Shown here piece after piece: positions 49,047 through 56,653 of a stretch of 58,345 bases of DNA. The translations under genes were made by a program, and so were the position numbers. The DNA comes from Clostridia bacterium (GTDB lineage: Bacteria > Bacillota > Clostridia > Oscillospirales > CAG-272), in assembly GCA_017622085.1 (NCBI GenBank), contig JAGARU010000075.1, positions 1-58,345 of the forward strand, written 5' to 3'. Numbering within the stretch: the first letter of the stretch is position 1; every line of letters starts with the position of its first letter. The notes beneath the pieces were generated by a model, which was not told the origin of the DNA, searched no databases, and was given only the letters and a program-made list of their open reading frames with translations.

Positions 49047-49781
49047 TCAAATTTTTTCAGTTTCTCCAACAAATGCGTCAGGAGATATTTCAATATCTTC
49101 ACTATACTGTACAAGATCAATATCGCAGCCTTGCCCGATAGCAATAACTCTTCCAGTTACTCTTGGACACGTGACGTATTCCAATGCTACTTCATCACCT
49201 TCTATCGAGGAGTTAACGTTAACCCGCTTAGTTTCGGTTTTAGCAAGAAAAAGTGGAAGCCTTTGAGAAACCTTAATTGCTTTTTCCGAAACTATAACTA
49301 TTTTACTTCCGCCAATACTTCCGATATTCATTCCTCTATCGAATTTTATTTCAATATTTTCGGCATTAAGAAGTCCTGCACAATTTACAGTGCCATTTAT
49401 TTTAACAGATTCCGATTCTATATCGCCCTCTACCTTTAATGAACCCGGAACGGACAGTTGCTCACATTTTATACTCTTGCCACATTTTGTATTGCCTGAT
49501 GTTGAAAAGCTATCTTTGGCTATGAGTTCACCGTCGCAATGTAACAAACCCGAGACTTCTACATCTGCAGCTTCAATATTCCCCGAAAAGTGAGAACTTC
49601 CCGACACCTGAAAATTTTCTGTACATTCTATATCCTCGCCTTTGCTTGAACCTGATGAGGAAAAGGATACGCAACGCACCTTTCCTATAAGATGTCCGCT
49701 ACCGCTAACAGATACCTTATTGTATTCTCCCGAGGGGATATTGCCACTTCCCGATATACGCATATCAATATTAGTATTCAT
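49047..49781 (-). CDS. Bactofilin-like polymer-forming protein (YhbE/YhbF-like)
   Basis: A 244-residue protein of repeated short beta rungs: ISGSGNIPSGEYNKVSVSGS, then VSGSSHFSGNIEAADVEVSG and VPGSLKVEGDIESESVKING. This is the right-handed beta-helix pattern of bactofilins, which polymerise without nucleotide. In Bacillus the neighbours yhbD-yhbE-yhbF have the same order; here a single, longer bactofilin follows a YhbD-like gene. From about residue 150 the rungs become irregular with a second domain (KVSQRLPLFLAKTETKRVNV). It overlaps the upstream gene by four bases (ATGA). A scaffold or envelope-shape role is inferred. Confidence 0.8.
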   Translation of the reverse strand: MNTNIDMRISGSGNIPSGEYNKVSVSGSGHLIGKVRCVSFSSSGSSKGEDIECTENFQVSGSSHFSGNIEAADVEVSGLLHCDGELIAKDSFSTSGNTKCGKSIKCEQLSVPGSLKVEGDIESESVKINGTVNCAGLLNAENIEIKFDRGMNIGSIGGSKIVIVSEKAIKVSQRLPLFLAKTETKRVNVNSSIEGDEVALEYVTCPRVTGRVIAIGQGCDIDLVQYSEDIEISPDAFVGETEKI

Positions 49782-50161
49782 TTGTCTCCTCCTAAAATAT
49801 CATTTGTTATGTCTTTTTTCATTTCGTCCCCAGTGTCTATGAAGACGGATTTTATCTCATTCAAATAAAATGTTTTTTTTCCAAAAACGGTATCAATAAC
49901 AAGCGATGCTTTGTTTTTGGATTCTTTAGAAAATAGCCTTGAAAGCTCTTCGAGAGAAATATCGTCTTTTTGCGCCTTTATGAGATCCATTCGTTCGCAT
50001 ATCAACTTTCGAGGAAAAAAGGTTTCTTGTCCTGTTGCCGTAGATTTTTTTATAAACCAATCTTCAGGAATCAAGCCCTTTCGCTTCCAACGATATAGTG
50101 CACCGTAAGAGATATCATAAATCTCAAGCAATTCTTTTTTTGAAATAAGATCCTGTTCCAT
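49778..50161 (-). CDS. YhbD-like MerR-type regulator (DUF4004-like)
   Basis: A 127-residue protein from ATG 50161 behind GGAGGTG. The N-terminal LISKKELLEIYDISYGALYR followed by WKRKGLIPEDWF is a winged MerR-type HTH; the rest is a short domain with FSKESKNKASLVIDTVFGKK. The order and sequence match the YhbD/DUF4004 family preceding bactofilin genes. It probably binds the two palindromes in its own promoter, giving autoregulation. That link is inference from position. Confidence 0.8.
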   Translation of the reverse strand: MEQDLISKKELLEIYDISYGALYRWKRKGLIPEDWFIKKSTATGQETFFPRKLICERMDLIKAQKDDISLEELSRLFSKESKNKASLVIDTVFGKKTFYLNEIKSVFIDTGDEMKKDITNDILGGDK

Positions 50162-50177
50162 TAAGTTGCACCTCCTT

Positions 50178-50226
50178 CGTAACATTGTTACGATGATATT
50201 ATAGCATAACATTGTTACGCTGTCAA
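50178..50226 (-). promoter_or_regulatory. Promoter with two palindromic operators for the bactofilin operon
   Basis: Minus strand TTGACA (50226-50221), 17-bp spacer, TATAAT (50203-50198). A perfect palindrome CGTAACATTGTTACG (50178-50192) lies just downstream of the -10. A second copy of its core, ATAACATTGTTACGC (50206-50220), occupies the spacer. Binding there would block RNA polymerase. Confidence 0.85.
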
Positions 50227-50310
50227 TGCTTTTTGAAAAAATTTTAAGGCATTTGCAAAAAATGCAAATTTTAAAACAGAAATCCTTAAAATCTGCCCTA
50301 ATTTTCGTTG

Positions 50311-50337
50311 TGCAGGGGTTCGAATCCCTGACAACCC
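50311..50337 (+). other. tRNA 3'-half-like remnant
   Basis: CAGGGGTTCGAATCCCTG is a perfect T-arm with a canonical T-loop, followed by ACAACCC as an acceptor-like tail. No matching D-arm, anticodon arm or 5' acceptor precedes it, so it is a remnant, possibly an old integration scar. Confidence 0.55.
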
Positions 50338-50388
50338 TCGAAAACACCCATTGGCATCTATTTAATTTCAACCTTATTTTTTTGGATA

Positions 50389-50425
50389 AAAAAAGCCCAG
50401 ACTCCTTATGGAATCTGGGTTTATC
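50389..50425 (-). terminator. Hairpin terminator upstream of the bactofilin promoter region
   Basis: Minus-strand stem CCCAGATTCC / GGAGTCTGGG-type followed by TTTTTTT. It would end transcripts arriving from the tRNA-Gln side. Confidence 0.65.
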
Positions 50426-50431
50426 CGACCT

Positions 50432-50450
50432 GCATCTATTAAGGTCAGAA
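50432..50450. repeat. Right 19-nt terminal inverted repeat of the bactofilin cassette
   Basis: GCATCTATTAAGGTCAGAA, exact reverse complement of 48986-49004, 1.46 kb away. Confidence 0.8.
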
Positions 50451-50593
50451 AAGGTGGCGCGCACTAGGGTAACTCCGCTTCGCTTCGTGATTCGCTCGCT
50501 CTCCGCCTGACAAGCGAGCTTGTCGATCTCCGAGCGGCGAATGCGAACCTAATTCTGCGTCGCTTCGCTCGCAGAGCGAGCTTTGAAGCGACG

Positions 50594-50655
50594 AGTACCG
50601 CAGCCAACGCAAAAAGGACGCCTTTTGGCGTCCTTTTTGCGTTGGCTGCGGTACT
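50594..50655. repeat. 29-bp inverted repeat across the tRNA-Gln 3' end and terminator
   Basis: Left arm 50594-50622 and right arm 50627-50655 are exact reverse complements with a TTTT loop. The inner part is the terminator hairpin of tRNA-Gln. The outer 13 nt are an inverted duplicate of the tRNA's own 3' end. Confidence 0.9.
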
Positions 50656-50718
50656 AGGATTCGAACCTAGGTGATGTCAGAGTCAGAGTCTGATGCCTTA
50701 CCGCTTGGCGATACCGCA
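50643..50718 (-). tRNA. tRNA-Gln(CTG)
   Basis: 76 nt with encoded CCA. Acceptor TGCGGTA / TACCGCA, discriminator G, anticodon loop CTCTGAC giving CTG, and T-loop TTCGAAT. The 3' end lies inside a 29-bp inverted repeat. Confidence 0.93.
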
Positions 50719-50842
50719 ATTTGCTCATCTATTATAACTCGGTCGTGGACGTTTGTCAATAGGTTTTTTCACTTTTTATTTGAAAATTTCGCCAAAATTT
50801 TGCCCCAAACTTTTTGGCTTTCGCCGAAATCTTGCAATTCGA

Positions 50843-50871
50843 TTGACAGAGGAAAGGTTTTGTGCTATCAT
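50843..50871 (+). promoter_or_regulatory. Promoter of the transketolase operon
   Basis: TTGACA (50843-50848), 17-bp spacer, TATCAT (50866-50871). Confidence 0.8.
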
Positions 50872-50881
50872 AACCATAATA

Positions 50882-50976
50882 CGGGAGCGTATTTGGGCAC
50901 GGATGCCCGATGCTTTGCCTTGGTGCCCTACGGGCAGTGCTCCCGCCAATTTTTCGACCGTCGCCTGTGGGCGACA
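50882..50976 (+). promoter_or_regulatory. Structured 5' leader of the transketolase operon
   Basis: CGGGAGC at about 50882 pairs with GCTCCCG at about 50938 and encloses two hairpins (GGGCAC..GATGCCC and GCCC-TAC-GGGC). A third hairpin GTCGCC-TGT-GGGCGAC lies at about 50961-50976. The layout suggests a regulatory leader or a stabilising structure; it matches no riboswitch I recognise. Confidence 0.45.
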
Positions 50977-50992
50977 AGAAAGGACGATGATT

Positions 50993-51829
50993 ATGGACGC
51001 ATCGAAGCTTTGTGAGCTGAAAAAACTGGTTACCGACGTGAGAATCGGTACGGTGGAAGCAGTTTATAACGGCAAGTCCGGCCACCCCGGCGGAGCTCTG
51101 TCTTCGGCGGAGGTTTTGACTTATCTTTATTTTTGTGAAATGAACGTGGATCCCCAGAATCCCAAAATGGAGGACCGTGACCGCTTCGTTCTCTCCAAGG
51201 GACATTCCTGCCCCGGCCTTTATTCCGTGCTGGCGCACAGAGGCTTCTTCCCTGTTGAGGATCTTCGCCTCTTCCGCAAGTGCGGCAGCTACCTGCAGGG
51301 CCACCCCGATATGAAAAAGATTCCCGGCGTAGATATGTCCACCGGCTCGCTCGGCCAGGGCGTGTCTGCGGCCTGCGGCATGGCGCTTTCCGCTAAGATC
51401 TCCGGCAAATCCTACCGCACCTACGCCTTGGTAGGCGACGGTGAGAGCCAGGAGGGTCAGATCTGGGAGGCCGCAATGTTCGCCGCTCACTACGGTCTTG
51501 ATAACCTTTGCGTGATCGTAGACAAGAACCGCCTGCAGATCGACGGACCGGTCGAGCAGGTTATGAATCCCAATCCTCACGATGCAAAGTTTGCGGCCTT
51601 CGGCTGGCACGTGATCGTGATCGACGGCAACGACTTGGAGCAGGTTGCAAAGGCCTTTGAGGAGGCCAAGACCGTCAAGGGTAAGCCCACCGTAATCCTT
51701 GCCAACACGATCAAGGGCAAGGGCGTCTCCTACATGGAGGATAAGGCCGAGTGGCACGGTAAGGCTCCCAATGAAGAAGAATACAAGCAGGCCATGGCCG
51801 AGCTTGAAGCCTATAAGGCAACCCTGTAA
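50993..51829 (+). CDS. Transketolase, N-terminal subunit
   Basis: A 278-residue subunit with the thiamine-diphosphate site: GHSCPGLYSVLAHRG near residue 70, GSLGQGVSAACGMA near 118 and GDGESQEGQIWEAAMFA near 149. It transfers two-carbon units between ketoses and aldoses in the non-oxidative pentose phosphate pathway, with the second subunit encoded 14 bp downstream. Splitting into two genes is common in Clostridia and archaea. ATG 50993 is preferred because AAAGGA lies at the right distance; ATG 50987 is also possible. Confidence 0.95.
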   Translation: MDASKLCELKKLVTDVRIGTVEAVYNGKSGHPGGALSSAEVLTYLYFCEMNVDPQNPKMEDRDRFVLSKGHSCPGLYSVLAHRGFFPVEDLRLFRKCGSYLQGHPDMKKIPGVDMSTGSLGQGVSAACGMALSAKISGKSYRTYALVGDGESQEGQIWEAAMFAAHYGLDNLCVIVDKNRLQIDGPVEQVMNPNPHDAKFAAFGWHVIVIDGNDLEQVAKAFEEAKTVKGKPTVILANTIKGKGVSYMEDKAEWHGKAPNEEEYKQAMAELEAYKATL

Positions 51830-51843
51830 GGAGGCGAGAGACA

Positions 51844-52788
51844 ATGGCAGATAAGATCGCAACCAGAGAAGCATACGGAAATGCCCTCGCCGAGCTTGGC
51901 GCAATGTATCCCGACGTGGTAGTTTTGGACGCAGACCTTGCGGCCGCCACCAAAACGGGCGTGTTCAAAAAGAAATTCCCCGAGCGGTTCTTCGACTGCG
52001 GTATCGCAGAGGCTAACATGATGGGCGTAGCGGCCGGCCTTGCCACCACCGGCAAGATCCCCTTCGCCAGCACCTTTGCTATGTTCGCATCCGGACGCGC
52101 CTTTGACCAGGTGCGTAACTCCATCGCTTACCCCCACCTGAACGTAAAGATCGGCGCAACTCACGCAGGCCTTACTGTTGGTGAGGACGGCGCCAGCCAC
52201 CAGTGCAACGAGGATATTGCCCTTATGCGCTCCATCCCCGGCATGGTGATCCTGAACCCCTCCGACGCCATCGAGACCCGTGCGGCTGTTGAGGCGGCCA
52301 TCAAGTATAACGGCCCCGTTTACCTGCGCTTTGGCCGTTACCCCGTTTCCATTATCAACGATCGCCCCGATTACGATTTTGAGATCGGTAAGGGCATCCA
52401 GATGGCGGACGGCACGGACGTTACCATCGTGGCCACCGGCCTTATGGTGGAGCAGGCCCTCATCGCCCGCGATAAGCTGGCCGAGGAAGGCATCAGCGCC
52501 GCAGTTATCAACATCCACACCATCAAGCCCATCGACCGCGAGATTCTGGTAGCCGCCGCTCAGCAGACCGGTGCCATCGTTACTGCGGAGGAGCACAACA
52601 TCATCGGCGGTCTTGGAAGCGCCGTATGCGAGGTTCTCTCCGAGGTTTGCCCCGTTCCCGTGGTTCGCTTCGGTATGAACGACGAGTTCGGCAAGTCCGG
52701 CGCGGCCAAGGATCTGATCGAGGCCTACCGCTTCAACGCCGACGGCATCATCGAAAAGGTAAAGCAAGTCCTCCACATGAAGGCTTGA
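51844..52788 (+). CDS. Transketolase, C-terminal subunit
   Basis: A 314-residue subunit with the pyrimidine-binding domain (ERFFDCGIAEANMMGVAAGL with the conserved catalytic Glu) and the C-terminal domain (VTAEEHNIIGGLGSAV). It completes the active site of the transketolase heteromer. GGAGGCGAG precedes ATG 51844. The operon ends at the terminator at 52801-52837. Confidence 0.96.
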   Translation: MADKIATREAYGNALAELGAMYPDVVVLDADLAAATKTGVFKKKFPERFFDCGIAEANMMGVAAGLATTGKIPFASTFAMFASGRAFDQVRNSIAYPHLNVKIGATHAGLTVGEDGASHQCNEDIALMRSIPGMVILNPSDAIETRAAVEAAIKYNGPVYLRFGRYPVSIINDRPDYDFEIGKGIQMADGTDVTIVATGLMVEQALIARDKLAEEGISAAVINIHTIKPIDREILVAAAQQTGAIVTAEEHNIIGGLGSAVCEVLSEVCPVPVVRFGMNDEFGKSGAAKDLIEAYRFNADGIIEKVKQVLHMKA

Positions 52789-52800
52789 TTCTAACAAAAA

Positions 52801-52837
52801 TAAAAGCCATTGCGTTATCCCGCAATGGCTTTTTTTA
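52801..52837 (+). terminator. Terminator of the transketolase operon
   Basis: Stem AAAAGCCATTGCG / CGCAATGGCTTTT followed by a T-run. Confidence 0.92.
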
Positions 52838-52888
52838 TAGGTTCGGCGCAGTCGGATGGATCCTTCGGAGGGGAATGCCCGGAAAACA

Positions 52889-52918
52889 AAAAATCGACAA
52901 GCCGAAGCTTGTCGATTT
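52889..52918 (-). terminator. Terminator of tRNA-Thr
   Basis: Minus-strand hairpin AAAATCGACAAGC / GCTTGTCGATTTT next to the tRNA 3' end. Confidence 0.88.
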
Positions 52919-52994
52919 TGGAGCTGCTATCCAGATTCGAACTGGAGACCTCATCCTTACCAAGGATGTGCTCTACCAACTGAGCCATAGCAGC
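52919..52994 (-). tRNA. tRNA-Thr(GGT)
   Basis: 76 nt with encoded CCA. Acceptor GCTGCTA / TAGCAGC, discriminator T, anticodon loop TTGGTAA giving GGT, T-loop TTCGAAT. Confidence 0.94.
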
Positions 52995-53113
52995 ATTGCT
53001 CACGCAACGATGATATTATAGCAGAAGGCTGTCCGTTTGTCAAGGATTATTTTAAAAAACTTCAAGAAATTTTGTCGTTTTCCCTTTTGCCAAAAGGATG
53101 GGGCGGCGGAGGG

Positions 53114-53142
53114 TTGCTATTTTGTTCAAAATGTGCTATGCT
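53114..53142 (+). promoter_or_regulatory. Promoter of the TIGR01212 gene
   Basis: TTGCTA (53114-53119), 17-bp spacer, TATGCT (53137-53142). Confidence 0.55.
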
Positions 53143-53167
53143 GAGGGGGAAGGGAGGCGATCCCACC

Positions 53168-54130
53168 GTGAAGACCACGCAGGCTTCGTCCAATCCGTAT
53201 CCCCATACGGACTCCAACAAGCGTTATTATACCTATGACTATTATATGAAGAAAACCTTCGGCGGCAAATGCGCCAAGATCCCTCTGGACGCCGGCTTCA
53301 CCTGCCCCAACATCGACGGCCGGTGCGGCACGGGCGGATGCATTTATTGCTCCTCCGGCTCCGCCGCCCATCGGGAGACCGCGCCCCTGCCCCTCCGTGA
53401 GCAATATCGCCTCCACAGAGAGCAGCTTTCACAAAAATGGTCGGTGGAGCGGTGCATCCCCTATTTTCAGGCGCATACCAACACCTATGCCCCCGTAAGC
53501 ACCGTAAAGACCATCTGCGAGGAGGCGGCCGCCTACAAGGGCGCCGTGGCCCTTTCTCTTGCCACCCGTGCGGACTGCCTGGAGGATGAAAAGCTCCTCT
53601 ATTTTGACGGGCTCAGCCGCCGCATTCCCGTGGTTCTGGAGTTGGGACTGCAAAGCGCCTCGGACGAGACGGCTCGCCGCATTAACCGTGGCCACGATTT
53701 TGCTGCGTTTGCGGACGCCGTGGCTCGCATTCGCCGTCTTTCGCCCAAGGTGCAGATCTGTATTCACGTCATCAACGGTCTTCCGGGCGAGGGCAGGGAG
53801 GATATGCTGGAAACGGCGCGCCGGGTGGCCGCCCTCCGCCCCGATCAGGTGAAGATCCATCTGATGCACGTCCTCCGGGATACGCCCCTCGGCCGTATGT
53901 ACGAGGAAGGGAAGTATACCCCCATGACCCGGGAGGAGTACGTGTCCGTCACCGTGGATCAATTGGAGCTTTTACCTCCCGACACGGTCATTGGCCGCTT
54001 GACGGGGGACGGTCTCTCCGACGAGCTCCTTGCCCCCGATTGGAGCCGTAAGAAAACCGTCGTTTTAAACGAAATCGATAAGGAGCTATACCGCCGCGGC
54101 ACGTACCAGGGCATCCGTTACACGCCCTGA
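53168..54130 (+). CDS. TIGR01212 family radical SAM protein
   Basis: A 320-residue protein from GTG 53168, with GGGAGG ten bases upstream; the frame is open from 53072 but an earlier start would add 32 residues covering the promoter. The cluster motif is TCPNIDGRCGTGGCIYC, with the long gap typical of this family, followed by FQAHTNTYAPVSTVK and GLPGEGREDMLETAR. The reaction of bacterial TIGR01212 proteins is not established. The unit ends with a strong hairpin. Confidence 0.9.
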   Translation: MKTTQASSNPYPHTDSNKRYYTYDYYMKKTFGGKCAKIPLDAGFTCPNIDGRCGTGGCIYCSSGSAAHRETAPLPLREQYRLHREQLSQKWSVERCIPYFQAHTNTYAPVSTVKTICEEAAAYKGAVALSLATRADCLEDEKLLYFDGLSRRIPVVLELGLQSASDETARRINRGHDFAAFADAVARIRRLSPKVQICIHVINGLPGEGREDMLETARRVAALRPDQVKIHLMHVLRDTPLGRMYEEGKYTPMTREEYVSVTVDQLELLPPDTVIGRLTGDGLSDELLAPDWSRKKTVVLNEIDKELYRRGTYQGIRYTP

Positions 54131-54211
54131 CCCTGTGCCATCCGGGAGGATTCTGCCCTTTGCCGTGCAATCATTGCCGCATTGGAAGCGTATACGGACG
54201 AATAAAAAGGA

Positions 54212-54264
54212 AAACCGCCCGTGTATTTGTGAAATTTCCACAAATACACGGGCGTTATTTTTAC
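54212..54264 (+). terminator. Terminator of the TIGR01212 gene
   Basis: 16-bp perfect stem (54216-54231 with 54239-54254) followed by TTATTTTT. Confidence 0.88.
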
Positions 54265-54295
54265 GCTGTGTTGGGTAGTAAATCAAAGGTCGCTC

Positions 54296-54324
54296 TTGAA
54301 AAGAACAGGATTTTCGTGTATAAT
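54296..54324 (+). promoter_or_regulatory. Promoter of the EF-G-like gene
   Basis: TTGAAA (54296-54301), 17-bp spacer, TATAAT (54319-54324). Confidence 0.8.
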
Positions 54325-54380
54325 GTACAGTAAGAAAGTAATTTTCTTAACGTATTTTATATAAAAGGAGCAACACTACC

Positions 54381-56453
54381 ATGGGAAACGTACTAACCAA
54401 AGACATCCGTAACATATGCTTGATGGGCCACGGCGGAGCCGGAAAGACCTCCGTTGCCGAGGCAATGCTCTACATTTCAAAGACCATCTTCCGTCTTGGA
54501 AACCCCACCGACGGAAATACCGTATGTGACTACGATGCCGAGGAGACCAAGCGTGGCTTCTCCATTTCCCTGTCTCTCGCTAACTTTATGTGGAAGGATT
54601 CCAAGGTCAACCTGATCGACGTACCCGGCTTCCTTGATTTCGAGGGAGAAGTAAAGGCGGGTGCACGTGCGGCTGACGCGGCTCTGATCGTTGTGGACGC
54701 AAAGAGCGGCGTACAGGTAGGTACCGAGCTTGCATGGGAAAACGCAACGGCAGCAGGCCTGCCCAAGGCGTTCTTCATCAATAAATTCGACGATCCTGAG
54801 GCCAGATACCAGAAGGTTCTGGACGCTCTTATCGATAACTTTGGCAAGACCATTTGTCCCATCATCATTCCTCGCGTTGAGGGCGACAAGGTTACCGGCT
54901 TCATCAACCTGATCGAAAAGAACGCTTACGTGTACGACTCCAAGACCGGTGACCGTACTGTCAGCGAGATTCCCGCCGGCTATGAGGACGTAGTAGAAAA
55001 GTACCGCGACAAGCTGCTTGAGGCGGTTGCCACCTCTACCGCTGACGAGGAAGTTACCATGAAGTACTTCGAGGGTGAGGAGATCTCCGTTGAGGAGATC
55101 AATGACGCCATTCACGAGGGTATCATTCACGGTACTCTTACCCCTGTATTCTGTGGCTCTGCCACCAAGCTGTGGGGCCTTCAGACCCTCCTTGACGTAA
55201 TCAGCCATTCCTTCCCCCGCCACACCGCAAAGAAGGTGGAGAAGGACGTGGACGGCAACGACATTGCCATCGACAAGGACAACGGTGACTGCGCGATTTT
55301 CGTATTCAAGACCATTGCCGACCCCTTTGTTGGAAAGATGTCTCTCTTCAAGGTTATGAACGGTACTCTCTCCCGTGAAATGACCCTTAAGAATATGGAA
55401 TCCGGCGCACAGGAAAAGCTGGCTCACATCTATACCCTCACCGGTAAGATGCAGGCTGAGGTGGACGTTCTCCACTGCGGCGATATCGGTATGATCGCTA
55501 AGCTCTCCAACACCAACACCAACGATACGCTCACCACCGGTGACGTTCGCTATAAGAAGATCGAGTTCCCCAAGCCTCCCATGACCAAGGCGGTTCGTCC
55601 TGCGGCCAAGGGCGACGAGGATAAGCTCTCCGCCAGCATCACCAAGCTGCTGGACGAGGATAAGACCCTCAGCTATCTCAACAACGCCGAGACCAAGCAG
55701 CAGCTGATCTCCGGTATGGGCGAGATGCACATCGATACCATCATCTCCCGTATGAAGTCCCGCTATGGCACCTCCGTGATTCTTGAGGATCCCAAGATTC
55801 CTTACCGTGAAACCATTAAGAAGACCGTACAGAGCGAAGGTAAGCACAAGAAGCAGTCCGGCGGCGCAGGCCAGTTCGGTCACGTTAAGATCACCTTCTC
55901 CCGCGGCGAGGACGAGGGCCTGACCTTCACTCAGAGCGTAGTTGGCGGTAGCGTTCCCAAGGGATACTATCCTGCGGTTGAAAAGGGTCTTCTTGAGGCA
56001 ATGCAGAAGGGTGTTCTTGCAGGCTTCCCCGTAGTAAATCTTGCGGCTGACCTGTTTGACGGCTCTTACCACCCGGTAGACTCCAACGAAATCTCCTTCA
56101 AGCTGGCTGCGATTCTGGCGTATAAGGACGCGCTTCCCAAGGCACAGCCCGTTCTTCTTGAGCCCGTTGGCAAGCTGTACGTAACCGTTCCCGAGTCCCT
56201 TGTGGGCGACGTAATGGGTGACCTTAACAAGCGTCGCGGTCGCGTGCTTGGTATGGAACCCTCCGCTACTCGTCGGGGCTATACCGTGGTTGAGGCGGAC
56301 GTTCCTCAGTCTGAGATGTCCGACTACGTAATCGTGCTTCGCGCCATGACTCAGGGCCGCGGTTCTTACGATTTCAACATTCAGACCTACGAGGAGGTTC
56401 CCGGTAACATCGCACAGAAGGTTATTGAGGAAGCAAAGAAGAATCAAGAATAA
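54381..56453 (+). CDS. EF-G-like translation GTPase (paralogue)
   Basis: A 690-residue five-domain GTPase. G1 is GHGGAGKT (16-23), G4 is NKFD near 134. The switch I region reads RGFSISLSLA instead of RGITI, and switch II reads DVPGFLDF (80-87), so Phe84 replaces the catalytic His of DTPGH. Domain IV and V blocks (GGAGQFGHVK, RRGRVLGMEP) are intact. Such paralogues (EF-G2/FusA2-like) hydrolyse GTP slowly or have roles outside normal translocation. AAAGGAG precedes ATG 54381. Codon use suggests good expression. It is a single-gene unit. Confidence 0.92.
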   Translation: MGNVLTKDIRNICLMGHGGAGKTSVAEAMLYISKTIFRLGNPTDGNTVCDYDAEETKRGFSISLSLANFMWKDSKVNLIDVPGFLDFEGEVKAGARAADAALIVVDAKSGVQVGTELAWENATAAGLPKAFFINKFDDPEARYQKVLDALIDNFGKTICPIIIPRVEGDKVTGFINLIEKNAYVYDSKTGDRTVSEIPAGYEDVVEKYRDKLLEAVATSTADEEVTMKYFEGEEISVEEINDAIHEGIIHGTLTPVFCGSATKLWGLQTLLDVISHSFPRHTAKKVEKDVDGNDIAIDKDNGDCAIFVFKTIADPFVGKMSLFKVMNGTLSREMTLKNMESGAQEKLAHIYTLTGKMQAEVDVLHCGDIGMIAKLSNTNTNDTLTTGDVRYKKIEFPKPPMTKAVRPAAKGDEDKLSASITKLLDEDKTLSYLNNAETKQQLISGMGEMHIDTIISRMKSRYGTSVILEDPKIPYRETIKKTVQSEGKHKKQSGGAGQFGHVKITFSRGEDEGLTFTQSVVGGSVPKGYYPAVEKGLLEAMQKGVLAGFPVVNLAADLFDGSYHPVDSNEISFKLAAILAYKDALPKAQPVLLEPVGKLYVTVPESLVGDVMGDLNKRRGRVLGMEPSATRRGYTVVEADVPQSEMSDYVIVLRAMTQGRGSYDFNIQTYEEVPGNIAQKVIEEAKKNQE

Positions 56454-56462
56454 GAAAAAGTA

Positions 56463-56491
56463 AAGGGCGGGTGCATGCACCCGCCTTTTTT
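56463..56491 (+). terminator. Terminator of the EF-G-like gene
   Basis: AAGGGCGGGTGC / GCACCCGCCTTT stem and T-run. Confidence 0.92.
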
Positions 56492-56554
56492 GCGTCCTTT
56501 CGCCGGATTCCGAGAAATTTGTGGGATATTTTTGAAGTAATTTTAAGTAATTTG

Positions 56555-56583
56555 TTGCCAAATCATGAATTATATGATACAAT
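56555..56583 (+). promoter_or_regulatory. Promoter of the NCS2 permease gene
   Basis: TTGCCA (56555-56560), 17-bp spacer, TACAAT (56578-56583). The 70-nt leader has two small hairpins (TGTGC / GCACA and CCTCG / CGAGG) but no purine riboswitch pattern. Confidence 0.65.
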
Positions 56584-56653
56584 AAGACATCAATGTGCAA
56601 AAAAAGCACAGAAAATCCTCGTACGCGAGGTAAAAAATCTTTGGAGGAGAAAA

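Noticed and set aside
54477..56609. 710-codon open frame opposite the EF-G-like gene
   Set aside because: Shadow frame; the plus strand carries all GTPase motifs.
56584..56653. Purine riboswitch before the NCS2 permease
   Set aside because: The leader is too short and lacks the three-way junction with conserved loops.
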